From NCBI GenBank assembly GCA_009363875.1, contig CM018683.1, positions 37,779,753-37,843,752 on the forward strand: a stretch of DNA of 64,000 nt, in the 5' to 3' direction. Below are positions 22,601 through 34,170 of the stretch, in pieces (the stretch's first letter is position 1; each line of letters starts with the position of its first letter). Origin of the DNA: Mikania micrantha. Lineage: Eukaryota > Streptophyta > Magnoliopsida > Asterales > Asteraceae. The notes under the pieces are model-generated. The model was not told where the DNA came from. It ran no database searches and saw only the letters and a program-made list of their open reading frames with translations. Position numbers and translations under genes: made by a program.

Positions 22601-24184
22601 CATACAATGTCTCTCCCTGCGAAAGAGGTATACGAACAATCTTTTCATGGCATACGATTTCAGCCTGGTTTTTGGACAACCAGTCCATGCCAATGACTAC
22701 ATCAAAACTGCCTAAGGCAATAGGCATAAGATCAATCTCTAATGTTTGACCCATCAAATCAAGGACACATCCCTTAAAGATTTGTTCAACTACTATTAAC
22801 TTACCATCAGCTAATTCCACAGTGTATGGACTATCTAAGGCAGTGAGACTAACATTTAGCAACTTAGCAAGTGAACTAGATATAAAACTCCGATCGGCAC
22901 CAGTGTCAAATAACATAGAGGCATAGTGATTATTTAAGAGGAACGTACCCGTAACAATGTTGGGATCCTCCCGTGCTTGACGTCCTCCTATCACAAACGC
23001 CCTACCCCTAGCACCATTATTGTTGTTGTTATTGTTATTGTTGTTGTTGGTGCCATTACCATTACCGGTGCCATTCCCATTGCCATTGGCATTATTGTCC
23101 CCGCCTTTCTTGAGTTGTGGGCAATCTTTCTTAAAATGCCCCATCTTGCCACACTCAAAACAACCCTTCTGTGTGTTGTTCTGGTTATTATTATGGTTGT
23201 TGTGGTTGTTCTGTAGCTCCCCGTGACAATCCTTAGCCGCATGTCCAATCTTGCCACACCTCTGGCACTTAGCGCTATCACACTGATTACCTGCATGATG
23301 ATACCCACACCTGTTGCACTTGGGGTGTTTGCCAATATAACCCCCCGATGATGACGATTGCTGACCACTGCTTGAATTATGATAAGACTTGTTTGAGTCT
23401 TGCTTCCGATCTGCTGGTATGATTGTTGGTTGTGACCCTTAGAGTTGTTACCTTCCCATTTTCTTTTATGATCCCCCACCTTGGTAGCAGATGTTCGTTT
23501 AGGTAGAGTCCCTTGTAACACTGCCTGATCAGTAAGCTGATGCGCTAAACGAACAGCTTGTTGAATGGTGGTGGGATTTGCTGAAGTAACCAACCCCTGG
23601 ATCTGAGGCACTAGTCCTCCAATGTATCTTTCAATCCACTTGCTGGCTGGAGTAGCCATGTGTGGTAGAAGTCTGGCCAACTCATGTGACCTGGTTGTGT
23701 ACTCTTCAATATTTGACCCCTCTATCTTGAGGTGCCAATATTCCTCCTCTAACTTCTGCATTTCACTGCGAGGACAATACTCCTCTTGCAGTAAAGTTTT
23801 GAAGTTGTTCCATGTCAAGGCATTTGCCTCACCCAACCCCAGAGTCTGAACATTTGAGTTCCACCAGGTTAATGCTGGACCCTCCAATGTTCCCGTTGCA
23901 AACTTCACTTTGCTCTCGTCAGGGCAGTTGCACATTTCAAACACAGACTCCGCCTTTTCAATCCACCGAAGGAGTCCTATGGCCCCTTCCGACCCTTTGA
24001 AATTGTGTGGTTTACAGTCCAAGAACATCTTGAACGTGCAGACTTGTGGGTTAACCAATCCCCCAGCTGGACCCTGTGGCCCTGTGTTGTGTGTCTGAGC
24101 ATATTGTGCGATTGCCTCAGCGACTCTGCTATTAATTAGCTCGTTGAGCTCAGCGACTGTCATATGAACGTTTCCCTCAGCCAT
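19614..24184 (-). pseudogene. Gypsy-1 gag-pol polyprotein (single ORF with one frameshift)
   Basis: Gag starts at ATG 24184 (MAEGNVHMTVAELNELI), with capsid motif CTFKMFLDCKPHNFKG and WIEKAESVF. The frame shifts by one base near 23,425, just before three zinc knuckles (CxxCxxxHxxxxC type); the rest is open to 19614, at least 1176 codons. In that part: poly-Asn tract at residues 33-43; protease LFDTGADRSF (Asp80); RT with FIDD at 414-417; RNase H YCDASAQGLG at about 561; integrase zinc site H752, H759, C789, C792; catalytic D822, D885, E919; a chromodomain-like tail with VKVRWNSRRGPEFTWE near 1140. All catalytic residues appear present. A single shift means this copy is nearly functional, or that the shift is programmed; the gag frame running on to 22991 is only the read-through frame. 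Confidence 0.9.
23015..23060 (-). repeat. Poly-asparagine codon run in Gypsy-1
   Basis: A run of AAC/AAT codons on the minus strand (TTGTTGTTATTG on plus) encoding eleven Asn between the last zinc knuckle and protease. Gypsy-3 has a shorter Asn/Gln-rich linker at the same place, so it is an expanded flexible linker. Confidence 0.8.
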
Positions 24185-24430
24185 TAGTTTCCTATTTACA
24201 AGAAGTGTTAGCATGCTTGCAAAGTCTAATGTAACATGTGTAAGTAAAACAACAAACACAACATATAATATAAATCAACACAACTGTTGGGATTAAATAA
24301 TAGTTCTTCAATAGATAAAGATTTGATTTGAGTACCATACTTTTGAAATAAAACATAAGTTTTCAAACTACTAATGTAGGAACACAACCCGTTCCTAATA
24401 AGTTTAAACAAAACAAATAAAGAAAAAAAA

Positions 24431-25093
24431 TCAACCATCCTCAACGGTGGATTCAGGATCGGAATCAACAACTGGTGCTGGTTCCTCCCCTTCTTCCTCT
24501 CCATTCTCCTCATCCTCCTCATCATTGTCTGATGCTACTAAATCCTCCAAGGCTTCTATTCTGCCCTCCAAGCTCTCAGCTCGGTTCTCTGAAGCTTCAA
24601 GACGATCAATCAAGTTAATCATCTCATTCCGCATATCATGAACCAGATGGGCAAGTTCCTCTTGCCTCTCATTAGCATCCCATTGTTCCTGAGAGTGTTG
24701 TGCGATCCTATCTTCTGCCTCATACAAATCCTCGCGCAGTTTGGCGATCTCCTCAGCGTCCGTCCTTTGCCTCTTAGGCTCAGGAGCATCTAGTACTGGT
24801 GGTGGATGTGTAGAAGGTCCCTCAGCAGGGATCTGCTGAGTGCCCTCCACTGGCTCCTCCTCCGAATCCTCATCCGGGTCCTCATCTGGATCCTCCTCGG
24901 GATCCTCGTCTGGATCCTCCTCCGGATCCTCCTCCGGGTCCACGTCTGGATCCTCCTCCGGATCTGAGTCATCCCTTTCATATGATGGAGGAGATGGAAT
25001 AGGTGGTGGTGGTGATGATGGTGGTGCTGGAACTATCGGTTCCTCGTCCTCAGAGTCATCAATATAAATGTACGGTACTGATGATGATGCCAT
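24431..25093 (-). CDS. Gypsy-1 extra ORF upstream of gag: acidic, coiled-coil protein
   Basis: A clean 220-codon ORF (MASSSVPYIYIDDSEDEE...) between the primer site and gag, on the same strand. Residues 6-16 (VPYIYIDDSED) look like a SUMO-interacting motif; 19-37 are proline-rich; 41-80 are almost only Asp, Glu and Pro, in DPEEDPDE-type repeats; 107-110 (KRQR) could be a nuclear signal; 113-187 form a heptad-rich coiled coil (LREDLYEAEDRI, LIDRLEASENRAESLEGRI); 188-220 are acidic again. Chromoviruses normally go straight to gag, so this is extra. Nothing catalytic is visible. It could bind basic proteins such as histones or nucleocapsid, or act in dimerisation (inference). Gypsy-2 has an ORF in the same position; Gypsy-3 does not. 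Confidence 0.75.
   Translation of the reverse strand: MASSSVPYIYIDDSEDEEPIVPAPPSSPPPPIPSPPSYERDDSDPEEDPDVDPEEDPEEDPDEDPEEDPDEDPDEDSEEEPVEGTQQIPAEGPSTHPPPVLDAPEPKRQRTDAEEIAKLREDLYEAEDRIAQHSQEQWDANERQEELAHLVHDMRNEMINLIDRLEASENRAESLEGRIEALEDLVASDNDEEDEENGEEEGEEPAPVVDSDPESTVEDG
24850..24965. repeat. GGATCCTCCTC minisatellite coding the acidic region
   Basis: Tandem variants of an about 12-15 bp unit (TCCTCCTCCGGATCC type) encode the Asp/Glu/Pro repeats of the extra ORF. The reading frame is kept through the whole array. Confidence 0.75.
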
Positions 25094-25276
25094 GCCTGTT
25101 ACATAATACCATATGTAAGTGCAGTGTCATGGAATGTGTAAACAAGTCAATTACATAATGTCATATGTAATTTCCAAGTAATATGTGTAAACATATGTGT
25201 CTAATGTCTAACAGTCATAGTCTAAGTCTACAAATGCAAACCTAGTTCGCTATAACCAATGGATCTGATACCAATC
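25094..25276 (-). other. Gypsy-1 leader and primer site
   Basis: On the minus strand TGGTATCAGATC (25273-25262) lies 3 bases after the LTR end at 25277. It fits initiator tRNA-Met except near its 3' end. The remaining 170 bases to the extra ORF show only short repeats of TTACATAATA type and an AG just before the ORF start. Confidence 0.85.
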
Positions 25277-28219
25277 TGTCACACCCCCAATTTCCAACTA
25301 ACGGAATCATACCGTTTGGGAACGTGACAAACCAGGATCTCAGATCATTAGACATAGCGAAGACCTCTATATGAATTTCAAAACATACTTTGGTCTTTAA
25401 AACATAACATCAGAGTTTTCAAAAGTTGCGAAGCATTTTAAAACCAGTAACAGTTGTAACATGTAAATTACAAAACAAAATCCTCAAATGTGCAAATTCA
25501 AATATCCAAAATGTTTAAAATGCATGCGACTCTATCTCCTAGTCCATGCCAGTCCTTATTGCGCGCCTTAGCGTCCTGAGAAAACATATAAATCAAGTCA
25601 ACACAAAGGTTGGTGCATAACACAGGTTTTAAGCATTCACAATGTTCAAAACAACAGTTTGAATATCAAGTTGTAGATAACATAATCACACATGCACAGT
25701 CATGATAGCTAGTCATATAAACTATTTACATAAGTGATCGACACCGAAGCTGACGAATTGCCATGCTATAGCATGTTTGTGCCTTGCCACTATTGTCTAG
25801 CACAACAATAGTAAAATTGTGTTTGGTCAGTCAAACACCTGCGTAGATCCCATCTACCAGGTGAGGTTTGTCAAACCTAATAGATCTATTTCCAACTACC
25901 ACGCTTTGCGCTACGGCAAACTAAACGGTTCGAGGTGTGTAAGGACTTTCAAATTGCTATGTTGTCACATAATGTAAACAGCTAACTCATGCAAGTGATA
26001 TGTATCTAAAAATAGTTTGTTGCACATTTTTTCTCCCCCAAAACAGTTTAAAATAAGAAAGGGGCCGTGTACGCACCTTTGATAGTTGCAGAATGATCAC
26101 ACACTAAAAGCTCGTGTAGGAAATCCTCCTACGAAGAATCTGTGATTAAACAATAACCTAAAGTTATTCGGAATGTCGTTTTATGCTTGGAATCACATAC
26201 GTGTCAACACATGTATGTTAGAGTGTTAAGAATGTGCATACGTATGTACGCGTGCCTTTGAAATCGTTTAAATAAAATCATATTTGATTTTATTTAATTA
26301 ACCGTAATTATACGCGATTTCGTTTTCGGATTAAAATATGAATTTAATCATTTCACAGCGTCCGTATTCCCATTACGGTTCCAACGCAACTTGAACGGGT
26401 TAAATCGGAGTTTGCATGTGAAAGATATATCAAAAATACCAAAAATGGTATTTTTTCCAAAAACCCGGCCATCCCCTGGCTCGAACCCGCGACCCTTCAC
26501 ACGCAACACACACACACTACCATCTCGCCCGCTAGGGTATCGCAACAGATAACCAAATTTAAATTGTTTTAAACACTACTTCAAACTAAATCCCATTTGA
26601 TAATATAGCCGAAGCATTCAACCATCCAATTGACCACGAATTCGAACTCGATCAACCCTGTAATCATGGGGCTTTGTTCCTACTGGTACCAACGAGTTCA
26701 CAGGTGTTTTAAATTTGATGTTTTGTATAAAAACCCAGTCCAATTCGGTTTAAACAGTTTCGAACTCGAATTCTTGAGCCCCAACTCAAAATCATTCAAT
26801 TCGATGTTTCCTAATAAAATCAACACATGGATTTCATTAAGCTACTGATTTTCTAAACTTTCTGTGCAAAAACATTTGATTATTAAACTTATTTAAGCCG
26901 AAACCCCCAAAATCTCTTTACATTATGAACCCTAGAATCGAACTCCAACAATTCGCTGTAACACAATAAAATTAATACATGGTTTAGTTTGATCGGAGAT
27001 TTATGAAACTATTAGTAACCATTAATTTCATTCTTAAACTCATTTGGATCAAAATCCCTAAATCCGTTTCACTTAAGAACCCTCAAATTCGAAATCTGAC
27101 AATTCGATGTTGATAGCCGAAATTGATTTGGGATTAACCTTAGTCGGCTATTTATGAAGCTACCCATGTAATCTATTTCGATTATTACACTGATTAAACA
27201 AGAAACCCCCAAAACCGTTCTTAAAACAAGCCCTAGAACTCGAATCCCATTAAACCGATATTAGAAATTGAAATTGATCTGTGTTTATCCTTAATCGGTC
27301 ATGTTAGAAAATGTAGGAACGATAACTTACTTGATTTGCTGATGAATTGAAAGAGATCCTTTCTAGCCCTAGGTTCGGCTTCTACGAAATCCAATCCTTT
27401 AACTCGAAGCTTCTAATCTTGAATTCTCGTGTGGGAAAGACTCTAAGAATGCCGACTAACGTTCAGGAAGCTTCAATTGCATGAACTTCTGTCGAATTAT
27501 ATGGTTTTGCATATACTGGTAACGGTATTGAAGAACTAGATCGATATTTGGTTTAATTCGGCTGTTAAGATGTTATTAATACTCGAAACCGTTAATAATC
27601 ATTTAGATATTGATTGTAGCCGGTTTAATTCCATTGTAACAGCCCATTGATTGCAAATTTTGGAATTCCCCAAATCGTTTTAGACTAATTTTGACTTTCC
27701 TAGTCAAAATTGTGTGATTTATTAAATTCTAAGTAAATCTCTTATAATCTAAGTGTAGTATACTCTATTATGTTCAAACCTAAACCTTCTAATTTGATTT
27801 TGGAAACATCAATATCATTTCTGCCCATTTCTTGTTAACGGATCTAACCCGACAATATCGAATTTTCACTAATTGAGCCGATTGAACATTATTGGGCTAA
27901 GTTATCTCAATTGGGCCTAATAATCCTAACTGGGCCTACTTCCATTTGCTTGGGCCTTACAAAATACAATTGGCCTATCTTGGGCCTTGAATTTGTAATT
28001 GGGCCTTCCTAGATCTCAATGGGCCTACCTTGGGCCTTCTTTGGCCTTAGTGGGCCTACCTGGGCCTCAGTGGGCCTTCCTTGTTTCCATTGAACCTAAA
28101 CTGGTCTTATTGGGCCTACTAGGTTTTCCTTGACCTTACTGGGCCTTCTTTGTCTTGTTGGGCCTATGATCTAACCACTTTCAGTTAACAAGGTTAATCC
28201 GAAAAGTCGGATTGTCACA
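25277..28219 (-). repeat. Gypsy-1 5' LTR (2943 bp)
   Basis: Same ends as the 3' LTR: TGTCACACCCCC at 25277 and GGATTGTCACA at 28219. About 20 substitutions and a one-base gap (near 25428) separate the copies. It carries the same TGGGCY cluster (about 27873-28170), donor and acceptor signals. Confidence 0.95.
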
Positions 28220-28224
28220 TCATT

Positions 28225-28395
28225 GGCCCGAATGAGTAATACTCATACTCAAATATTAATTAACCAATTCAAACAATCATATAATCAATATTAAACATTA
28301 AGAACAATATATAAAGACAACTTCCATTAATATAACTTAAATCTTTACATAATGATTAATACAAAATTGAACTAGGGACATTAAGTGCATCAACA
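28225..28395 (-). repeat. Copia-1 5' LTR, right part
   Basis: Continues the LTR after Gypsy-1 and its second TCATT (28220-28224). It begins GGCCCGAATGAG and ends GCATCAACA at 28395, matching the Copia-1 3' LTR end at 5677. It is followed by the CATAC target copy. Confidence 0.92.
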
Positions 28396-28451
28396 CATAC
28401 TCCTATTTGATTTGTTTTCTTAATTAAACTAAATATATGATATTCACAATG

Positions 28452-29332
28452 TTGGGAATTGTAGTAACCATTTTAAACTTTTAATTAATCATATTAATTA
28501 TAAAATCAGAATTTTACAACAGCGGAAGCGATTAGGTTACACATTTTTGTTTCATAAACAAAATTCCCAAAACCAGGAATCCAGTTACATACGAATAAAC
28601 AAAACAACCATAGCGTGTTTAGAATTGACCACAATGAAGAACCTCCAAGAACACACCTTGGATTCGATAGTAGTCTCACTAGATGACTTGAATCACGAAC
28701 CAAGATCTCAACCGTGTATCATCGTAACAAACGCGCGCTCCAAAACCACCCTTGGTGGTTCGGGTATGGTGGTGGTGGGCGGTGGTTGTTTGGCAAAAAC
28801 CCAAAAGGAGAGGGGATGGTGGTGGAGGACCAAGAGAGGGGAGAGAGAGTTGTATTGTGTGTGATATGTGGGAGGCTAAATCTAGGTTTAATAGTCAACC
28901 TTAGATCCATAAAAATAGGAATTTTGAATGACCAATTCAAAATGCTATTTCCCACCCATTTATTTCACATTAAGTTGAAATTAAACTCTTTTAATTTAAT
29001 TAAACTCTTTTAGTAATTAAACCATTTAATTACTACTCTCTAATAATACTAACTAACAATTAGTTGGTAACATTTAATTAAATGTCCAAAGTTTAACTAA
29101 TTAAACTTTAGCAATTTAATTCTAATTAATTATCACAATAATTAATTCCTCCAATATTATTATTATTTCAAAAATAATAATAACACACCACTTTATATAA
29201 TTCGTGAAATTAAATATGTCTAAAACAAGTTTTAGACATAGTCACATTACAATCTTCCAAAATGTAACTCTTTGGATCGTACCCCGATAGCAACCTTGAT
29301 ATTATCGATGATCGGACATAACATATCCAACA
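28452..29332 (-). repeat. Copia-2 3' LTR (881 bp)
   Basis: TGTTGGGAATTG to CATATCCAACA. Matches 60472-61330 except for small indels, among them a block near 28465-28490 and about 30 bp near 29220-29250 that the right copy lacks. Contains GGTGG-rich sequence near 28760 and a long stretch of TTAATTAA-type A/T. Confidence 0.92.
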
Positions 29333-30199
29333 GTCTTCCAATTGGACGATTAATCGCATAATTCATTCAACGTAGACAGTGTTGGACACCTAGCAGCATC
29401 GCGCTGCCCCTAGCAGGGTATGACTTCTAAAGTCAACTAAACTTTTAGTTCAAGTAACTACTTACTTAACTAAAATTATAGCCATGGTAACCTTTATCTA
29501 TTTATCCTTTCTAATTGATATTCTTTGAACATGAGACACGGATCACATTTCATTCTCATATGTTGTTTAAACATTTTGATTCTCGTTCTCTAATTTAAAA
29601 TGGTCTAACAAACTACTCTTAGTTTGAGCACGACCATGCATTTACACCAGTTTAAATTAACGAGGGTGCCAGAATATCATCTCTTAATTATATAAGAGTA
29701 TAGAATCCCTTTGGCAGAATACAACTCCCACTTAGTTTCAGAACCATTCCCAATCAAATATCCTTATTACTACCCATTTTCTGAACAGTGTTAGATAAGA
29801 TCAAAGAACGACCTTAGACAAATGTCAGTTCTAATAAGCTCCTTAGGTATAAGGATATGTATAGATCATACCATATTCAAAACTTCATATGAAAATGATC
29901 CATGAAGAAATTTTTGAAACGAGTTACGTCCGACATCATTCTCTAATGTATGTCTATGAATCTTGGTCCTCAACCCTTTGAGCTTTTATCTTATAAACTA
30001 ACCAAGCATTTAAGTAGTCTTAATTCAGATTGATTCCCATGAATCTGATCGACTACGGACATTTAGAATAACATATTCAAGGATACTAAAACGTACAAAA
30101 TATCAAATAAAGAAACAATATTTATTATGCATTTAACCATTAAATCAAAAAATATCCAATGTAACTTTAATACGAAAGCACCCAAATACAAAATACAGA
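29333..30199 (-). other. Copia-2 3' spacer
   Basis: About 870 bp between the pol stop and the 3' LTR. No ORF is convincing. The purine run next to the LTR is weak (AATTGGAAGAC on the minus strand), so the polypurine tract is not certain. Confidence 0.6.
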
Positions 30200-33100
30200 T
30201 CAAATCCAATCACTAGCAAACCTAAGACCTATCTTCTTAACATGCTCCTCGTGCTTAGACAGAGGCATAGACTTAGTAAAGGGATCCGCTAGATTTTGAT
30301 CAGTGTGAATTTTGTCTATCTTGATGTCTCCTCTTTCCACTACTTCCCTAATGTAGTGAAACTGTCTGAGTATGTGCTTTGACCTATGATGTGACCTTGG
30401 TTCCTTTGCCTGAGCAATGGCACCAGTGTTGTCACATAATATCTCTATTGGTTTCCTAATACTAGGAACCACACCGAGATCAGTCATGAATTTCTTCATC
30501 CAAGCAGCTTCTTGTGCAGCTTTTGAAGCAGCAATGTATTCAGACTCTGTCGTGGATTGAGCAACAACACTTTGTTTCGAGCTCTTCCAAGTGACAGCTC
30601 CACCATTAAGGGTAAACACATACCCCGATTGGGATCGAGAATCATCTCGATCTGTTTGGAAGCTAGCGTCTGTGTAACACCTTATAGTCAGCTCTTCTTC
30701 CATTCCTCCATAGATCAAGAACATATCTTTAGTCCTTCGTAAGTACTTTAATATGTTCTTCACAGTAGCCTAATGACTTTCACCAGGATTTTGCTGGTAT
30801 CTACTAGTTATACTCAAAGCAAATGATACATCGGGTCAAGTACACAACATGGCATACATAATTGAACCAATTGCAGAAGCATATGGAGCTTTTTCCATTT
30901 TCTTCTTCTCCTCATTAGTTTTAGGAGATTGGCTACTACTAAGTATTGTACCATGTGCCATGGGTAAGGTTCCTCTCTTGGAATCTTGCATTGAAAAACG
31001 TTTAAGAACTTTATCAATGTATGTACTTTGACTTAACACAATGAGTCGTCTAGATCTATCTCTATAGATCTTTATTCCAAGAATATAAGCGGCATCGCCA
31101 AGATCTTTCATTGCGAAACATTTACTTAACCAAGATTTTACATCTTTTATCATAGGTATATTGTTTCCAATGATAAGTATGTCATCCACATACAAGATCA
31201 GAGAAGTAATATAGCTCCCACTAGGCTTCTTGTAAACACAAGGTTCGTCTTCGTTCTTGATAAAACCAAACTCTTTGATTTTTTGATCAAAACGAATATT
31301 CCAACTCTGAGATGCTTGTTTTAGTCCATAAATGGATTTATTCAACTTACAAACCTTATTAGAATTCTTTGGATCTACAAAACCTTCAGGTTGCACCATA
31401 TAGACATCTTTAGTAAGATGTCCATTTAGAAATGCGGTTTTGATATGCATTTGCCATATTTCTAGTCATAATATGCAGCTATGGCTAATAAGATTCTAAT
31501 TGATTTAAGCATGGTTACTGGTTAAAAGGTTTCTTCAAAATCAACACCTTGAGTTTGTGTGAAACCTTTTGCTACTAGCCTAGCTTTGTAGTATTGTACA
31601 TTTCCATCCATGTCGGTCTTCTTTTTGAAGATCCATTTACATCCTACAGTCTGACACTCGGGAGGAAGTTCAACCAAGTCCCATACATGGTTTTCATACA
31701 TGGATTGCATCTCTGCATTCATAGCATCCTGCCATTTCGTGGATTCCGAATCCATAATGGCATCTTTATAAGAAGTAGGTTCAGCTTGATCAACAACCAA
31801 GCTGTCGACATTTTCATGAAGTCCAATATATCTATCAGGCTCATGTCGATCCCTAGTACTTCTACGGATTCTTGGACTTATATTCATCTCTTGAGTGCTT
31901 TCAGATTTAAGTTCAACATCACTATGTTGTCTGGATGTACTAGCTAGTGTATCGGTTATTTAAGATTCACGGATTTCATCTAAATCCACATTATTTTCTC
32001 CAATCCCTCTAGCTAATAGTTCATTTTCCAAAAAGTTAGATCTCCTCTTAATGAAAACACGATTTTCATTGGGATTGTAGAAATAATATCCGATTGTCTT
32101 AGGGTATCCGACGAAAACAACTTTATCACCTCGGGGATCTAGTTTGTCTTGAGACTCTCGTGTAATATACGCGTTACATCCCCATACCTTGAGATAAGAC
32201 ACATTGGGTTTATTCCTATGCCATATCTCATATGGTGTCTTTTCAACTTTCTTTGTTGGAGCTAAGTTAACAATACATGAGGCTGTTTCAAGAGCAAAAC
32301 TCCAAAAGGAGTGAGGTAAGTTTGTACGACACATCATTGATCAAACCATATCTAATAGAGTTCGATTTCTCCTTTCAGACACACCGTTTAATTGTGGTGT
32401 TCCAGGAGGAGTAAGTTGTGAAACAATTCCACAATTTGTCAGATGTTCATCAAATTCTAGACTAAGATATTCACCTCCTCGATCCGATCGAAGTATCTTA
32501 ATTGTTCTACCCAACTGATTTTGTACTTCGTTTTGGTATCGCTTGAACATTTCAAACGTTTCATGTTTATGCTTCATTAGATGAACATAACCATATCTAC
32601 TGAAATCATCAGTAAATATAACAAAGTATCTTTCTCCATTTATGGCAGTGGTTCTAAATGGACCACATACATCTAAATGTATTATCTTAAGCAGGTCCTT
32701 GGCTTTTTGACTATTCCCTTTGAAGGGTTGTTTAGTCAACTTTCCACTTAAACATGATTCGCATTCAACAAACTCTTCCGAACCAGTTGAATCAAATATT
32801 CCTGAGGTTTGGATTTTCTTCATGCGATTCTTGTTAATGTGTCCAAGCCTACAATGCCATAAGTACGTATCCTTAAAATCCAATTTCATACGTTTATTGG
32901 AAATATTGTATATTTTGTTATTAGCATGGACATCTATCTCATAGATTCCATTATGAGGCTTTGCATCAAAATATAACACACCATTCAAATATACAGAAAA
33001 ATAACCATTGTCACTAAAAGCATACTTAAAGCCATGTTCACACAAAGCTGAAACTGAAACAATATTCCTAGTCAAACTAGGAATAAAACAAACATTGTTT

Positions 33101-33357
33101 AAAACAAGTTCTAAACCATTAGGTAGTAAAAGAACGTATTCTCCTACTGCCTTCGCTGCAACCTTTTGTCTATTTCCCACATGGAGTTCCAGGTCGCCTG
33201 TTTTCAGCTTCCTAACCTTCCTTAGTCCCTGCAAATCATTGCATATGTGTGGACCACATCCTGTGTCAAACACCCAAGATTTGCTAGAAAAACAGAAGAT
33301 TTCCATAACGAAAATACCTGAGGTGCTTGCAGTAGAACACTTATTCTGCTTTGTCTC
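30200..33357 (-). pseudogene. Copia-2 pol: protease, integrase, RT, RNase H
   Basis: Minus strand: protease WVFDTGCGPHICND (about 33270); pre-integrase WHCRLGHINKNRMKKI and CESCLSGK; integrase LDVCGPF, DDFSRYGYVHL, ILRSDRGGEY and NGVSERRNRTLLDMV; RT CKWIFKKKTDMDG, KTAFLNGHLTKDVYM and active site LYVDDILIIGNN (near 31190); RNase H CYTDASFQTDRDD, TTESEYIAAS, DNTGAIAQAKEP, HHRSKHI. Stop at 30200. In-frame stops or shifts lie near 33357, 32338, 31957, 31519, 31450 and 30770. The 321-codon protease/integrase segment (33306-32341) is open. Inactive copy. Confidence 0.9.
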
Positions 33358-33363
33358 AGTTAG

Positions 33364-34170
33364 CTATTTTGGGCAGTTTCTCCTCCAATGCCCAGTTTCA
33401 TCACAATGAAAGCATTTGGCATCCTTTAGAGGTTTGGTCTTAGCAACAACCTTGCCTTTGCCCTTGCCCTTACCTTTCATGCTCTTCTTACCCTTACCTT
33501 TGGATTTCTCAACTCGACCCCTTTTGATCATCAACACTGAACCAACTTTGTTAGAGCCTGGTATATTCATCTCAGCAGTTTTAAGCATCATATGCAACAT
33601 TGGGATAGTCTTGTTCCAAGAATTCATATTATAATTCAAAGTGAACTGGTCATATGACTTTGGAAATGAATTGAGGATTATATCCCCAGCTAATTCATTT
33701 GTCAGTGGACACTCAAGACGTGCTAGATGATCAATGAAACCCTTCATCTTTAGTACATGAGTACTAACCGAAGAACCTTCTTGCATGTTACAACCTAAGA
33801 GTGATCTTATCACTTCAAAGCATTCATGTCGACTGTGTTGCTGAAACATTTTCAACAGATGCTGAATCATTTCATATGCCTTCATGGGTTCCAGACTCTT
33901 TTGGAGTTCTGGAATCATGGAAGCAAGCACCAAGCAAGAAACCTTGACAGAATCATCTACATGTATGTCATAGGCTTTACGGGCTGCATCCGTAGCATTC
34001 ACAGGTTCTTCTGGGATTGGTGTCTCAAGGACATACAACTTGTTGTCGGCCCTGAGAACAATTCTCAGGTTACGATACGAATCCATGAAGTTGGAGTTGT
34101 TTAGCTTATCCTTCTCAAGGATAGACTTAAGATTAAATGAGGAATTAGTGGAGTTTGCGTCAGCAGACAT
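33364..34170 (-). CDS. Copia-2 gag (268 codons)
   Basis: Starts MSADANSTNSSFNLKSI at 34170. A UBN2-type copia capsid: LNNSNFMDSYRNLRIVLR near residue 25, then LVLASMIPELQ and LLGCNMQEGSSV. The C-terminus has a Lys/Gly-rich stretch (KGKGKKSMKGKGKGKGK) and a single zinc knuckle CFHCDETGHWRRNC. The stop at 33364 follows NCPK directly, while pol resumes in the next bases, so the stop probably interrupts a once continuous gag-pol frame. Confidence 0.88.
   Translation of the reverse strand: MSADANSTNSSFNLKSILEKDKLNNSNFMDSYRNLRIVLRADNKLYVLETPIPEEPVNATDAARKAYDIHVDDSVKVSCLVLASMIPELQKSLEPMKAYEMIQHLLKMFQQHSRHECFEVIRSLLGCNMQEGSSVSTHVLKMKGFIDHLARLECPLTNELAGDIILNSFPKSYDQFTLNYNMNSWNKTIPMLHMMLKTAEMNIPGSNKVGSVLMIKRGRVEKSKGKGKKSMKGKGKGKGKVVAKTKPLKDAKCFHCDETGHWRRNCPK

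Larger units (their letters stand above)
16133..28224 (-). mobile_element. Gypsy-1: near-intact Tekay/Del-like chromovirus, target TCATT
   Basis: TCATT at 16133-16137 and 28220-28224 flanks an element of 12,082 bp (16138-28219). Minus-strand order: 5' LTR (28219-25277), primer site (25273-25262), extra ORF (25093-24431), gag-pol (24184-19614), spacer with two polypurine modules, 3' LTR (19081-16138). The empty site is visible in the other Copia-1 LTR near 5500, which differs by one base. The LTRs are 2943 and 2944 bp with about 20 differences by eye, so it is young. Order PR-RT-RH-IN with a C-terminal chromodomain-like tail marks a chromovirus. Confidence 0.95.
5045..28400 (-). mobile_element. 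Copia-1: complete Sirevirus-like copia element with target duplication CATAC
   Basis: Bounded by CATAC at 5045-5049 and 28396-28400. The element itself is 5050-28395; without Gypsy-1 it is about 11.3 kb. On the minus strand it reads: 5' LTR (28395-28225 joined to 16137-15681), primer site (15677-15666), leader with palindromes, gag (15118-12179), pol (about 12168-8831), a 1.9-kb spacer with an internal promoter-like module, a 3' accessory ORF (6936-5698), polypurine tract (5688-5678) and 3' LTR (5677-5050). The two LTRs differ at about 20 sites in 628 bp by eye, clearly more than those of Gypsy-1 inside it, which agrees with the nesting order. Confidence 0.92.

Noticed and set aside
24840..25067. 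Plus-strand Ser/Gly repeat frame
   Set aside because: Antisense of the acidic repeat of the Gypsy-1 extra ORF, whose minus-strand frame is longer and in the element's direction.
28714..29013. Gly/Trp-rich open frames in the Copia-2 LTRs
   Set aside because: Lie within both LTRs (also 60591-61017) and change frame between copies; not genes.
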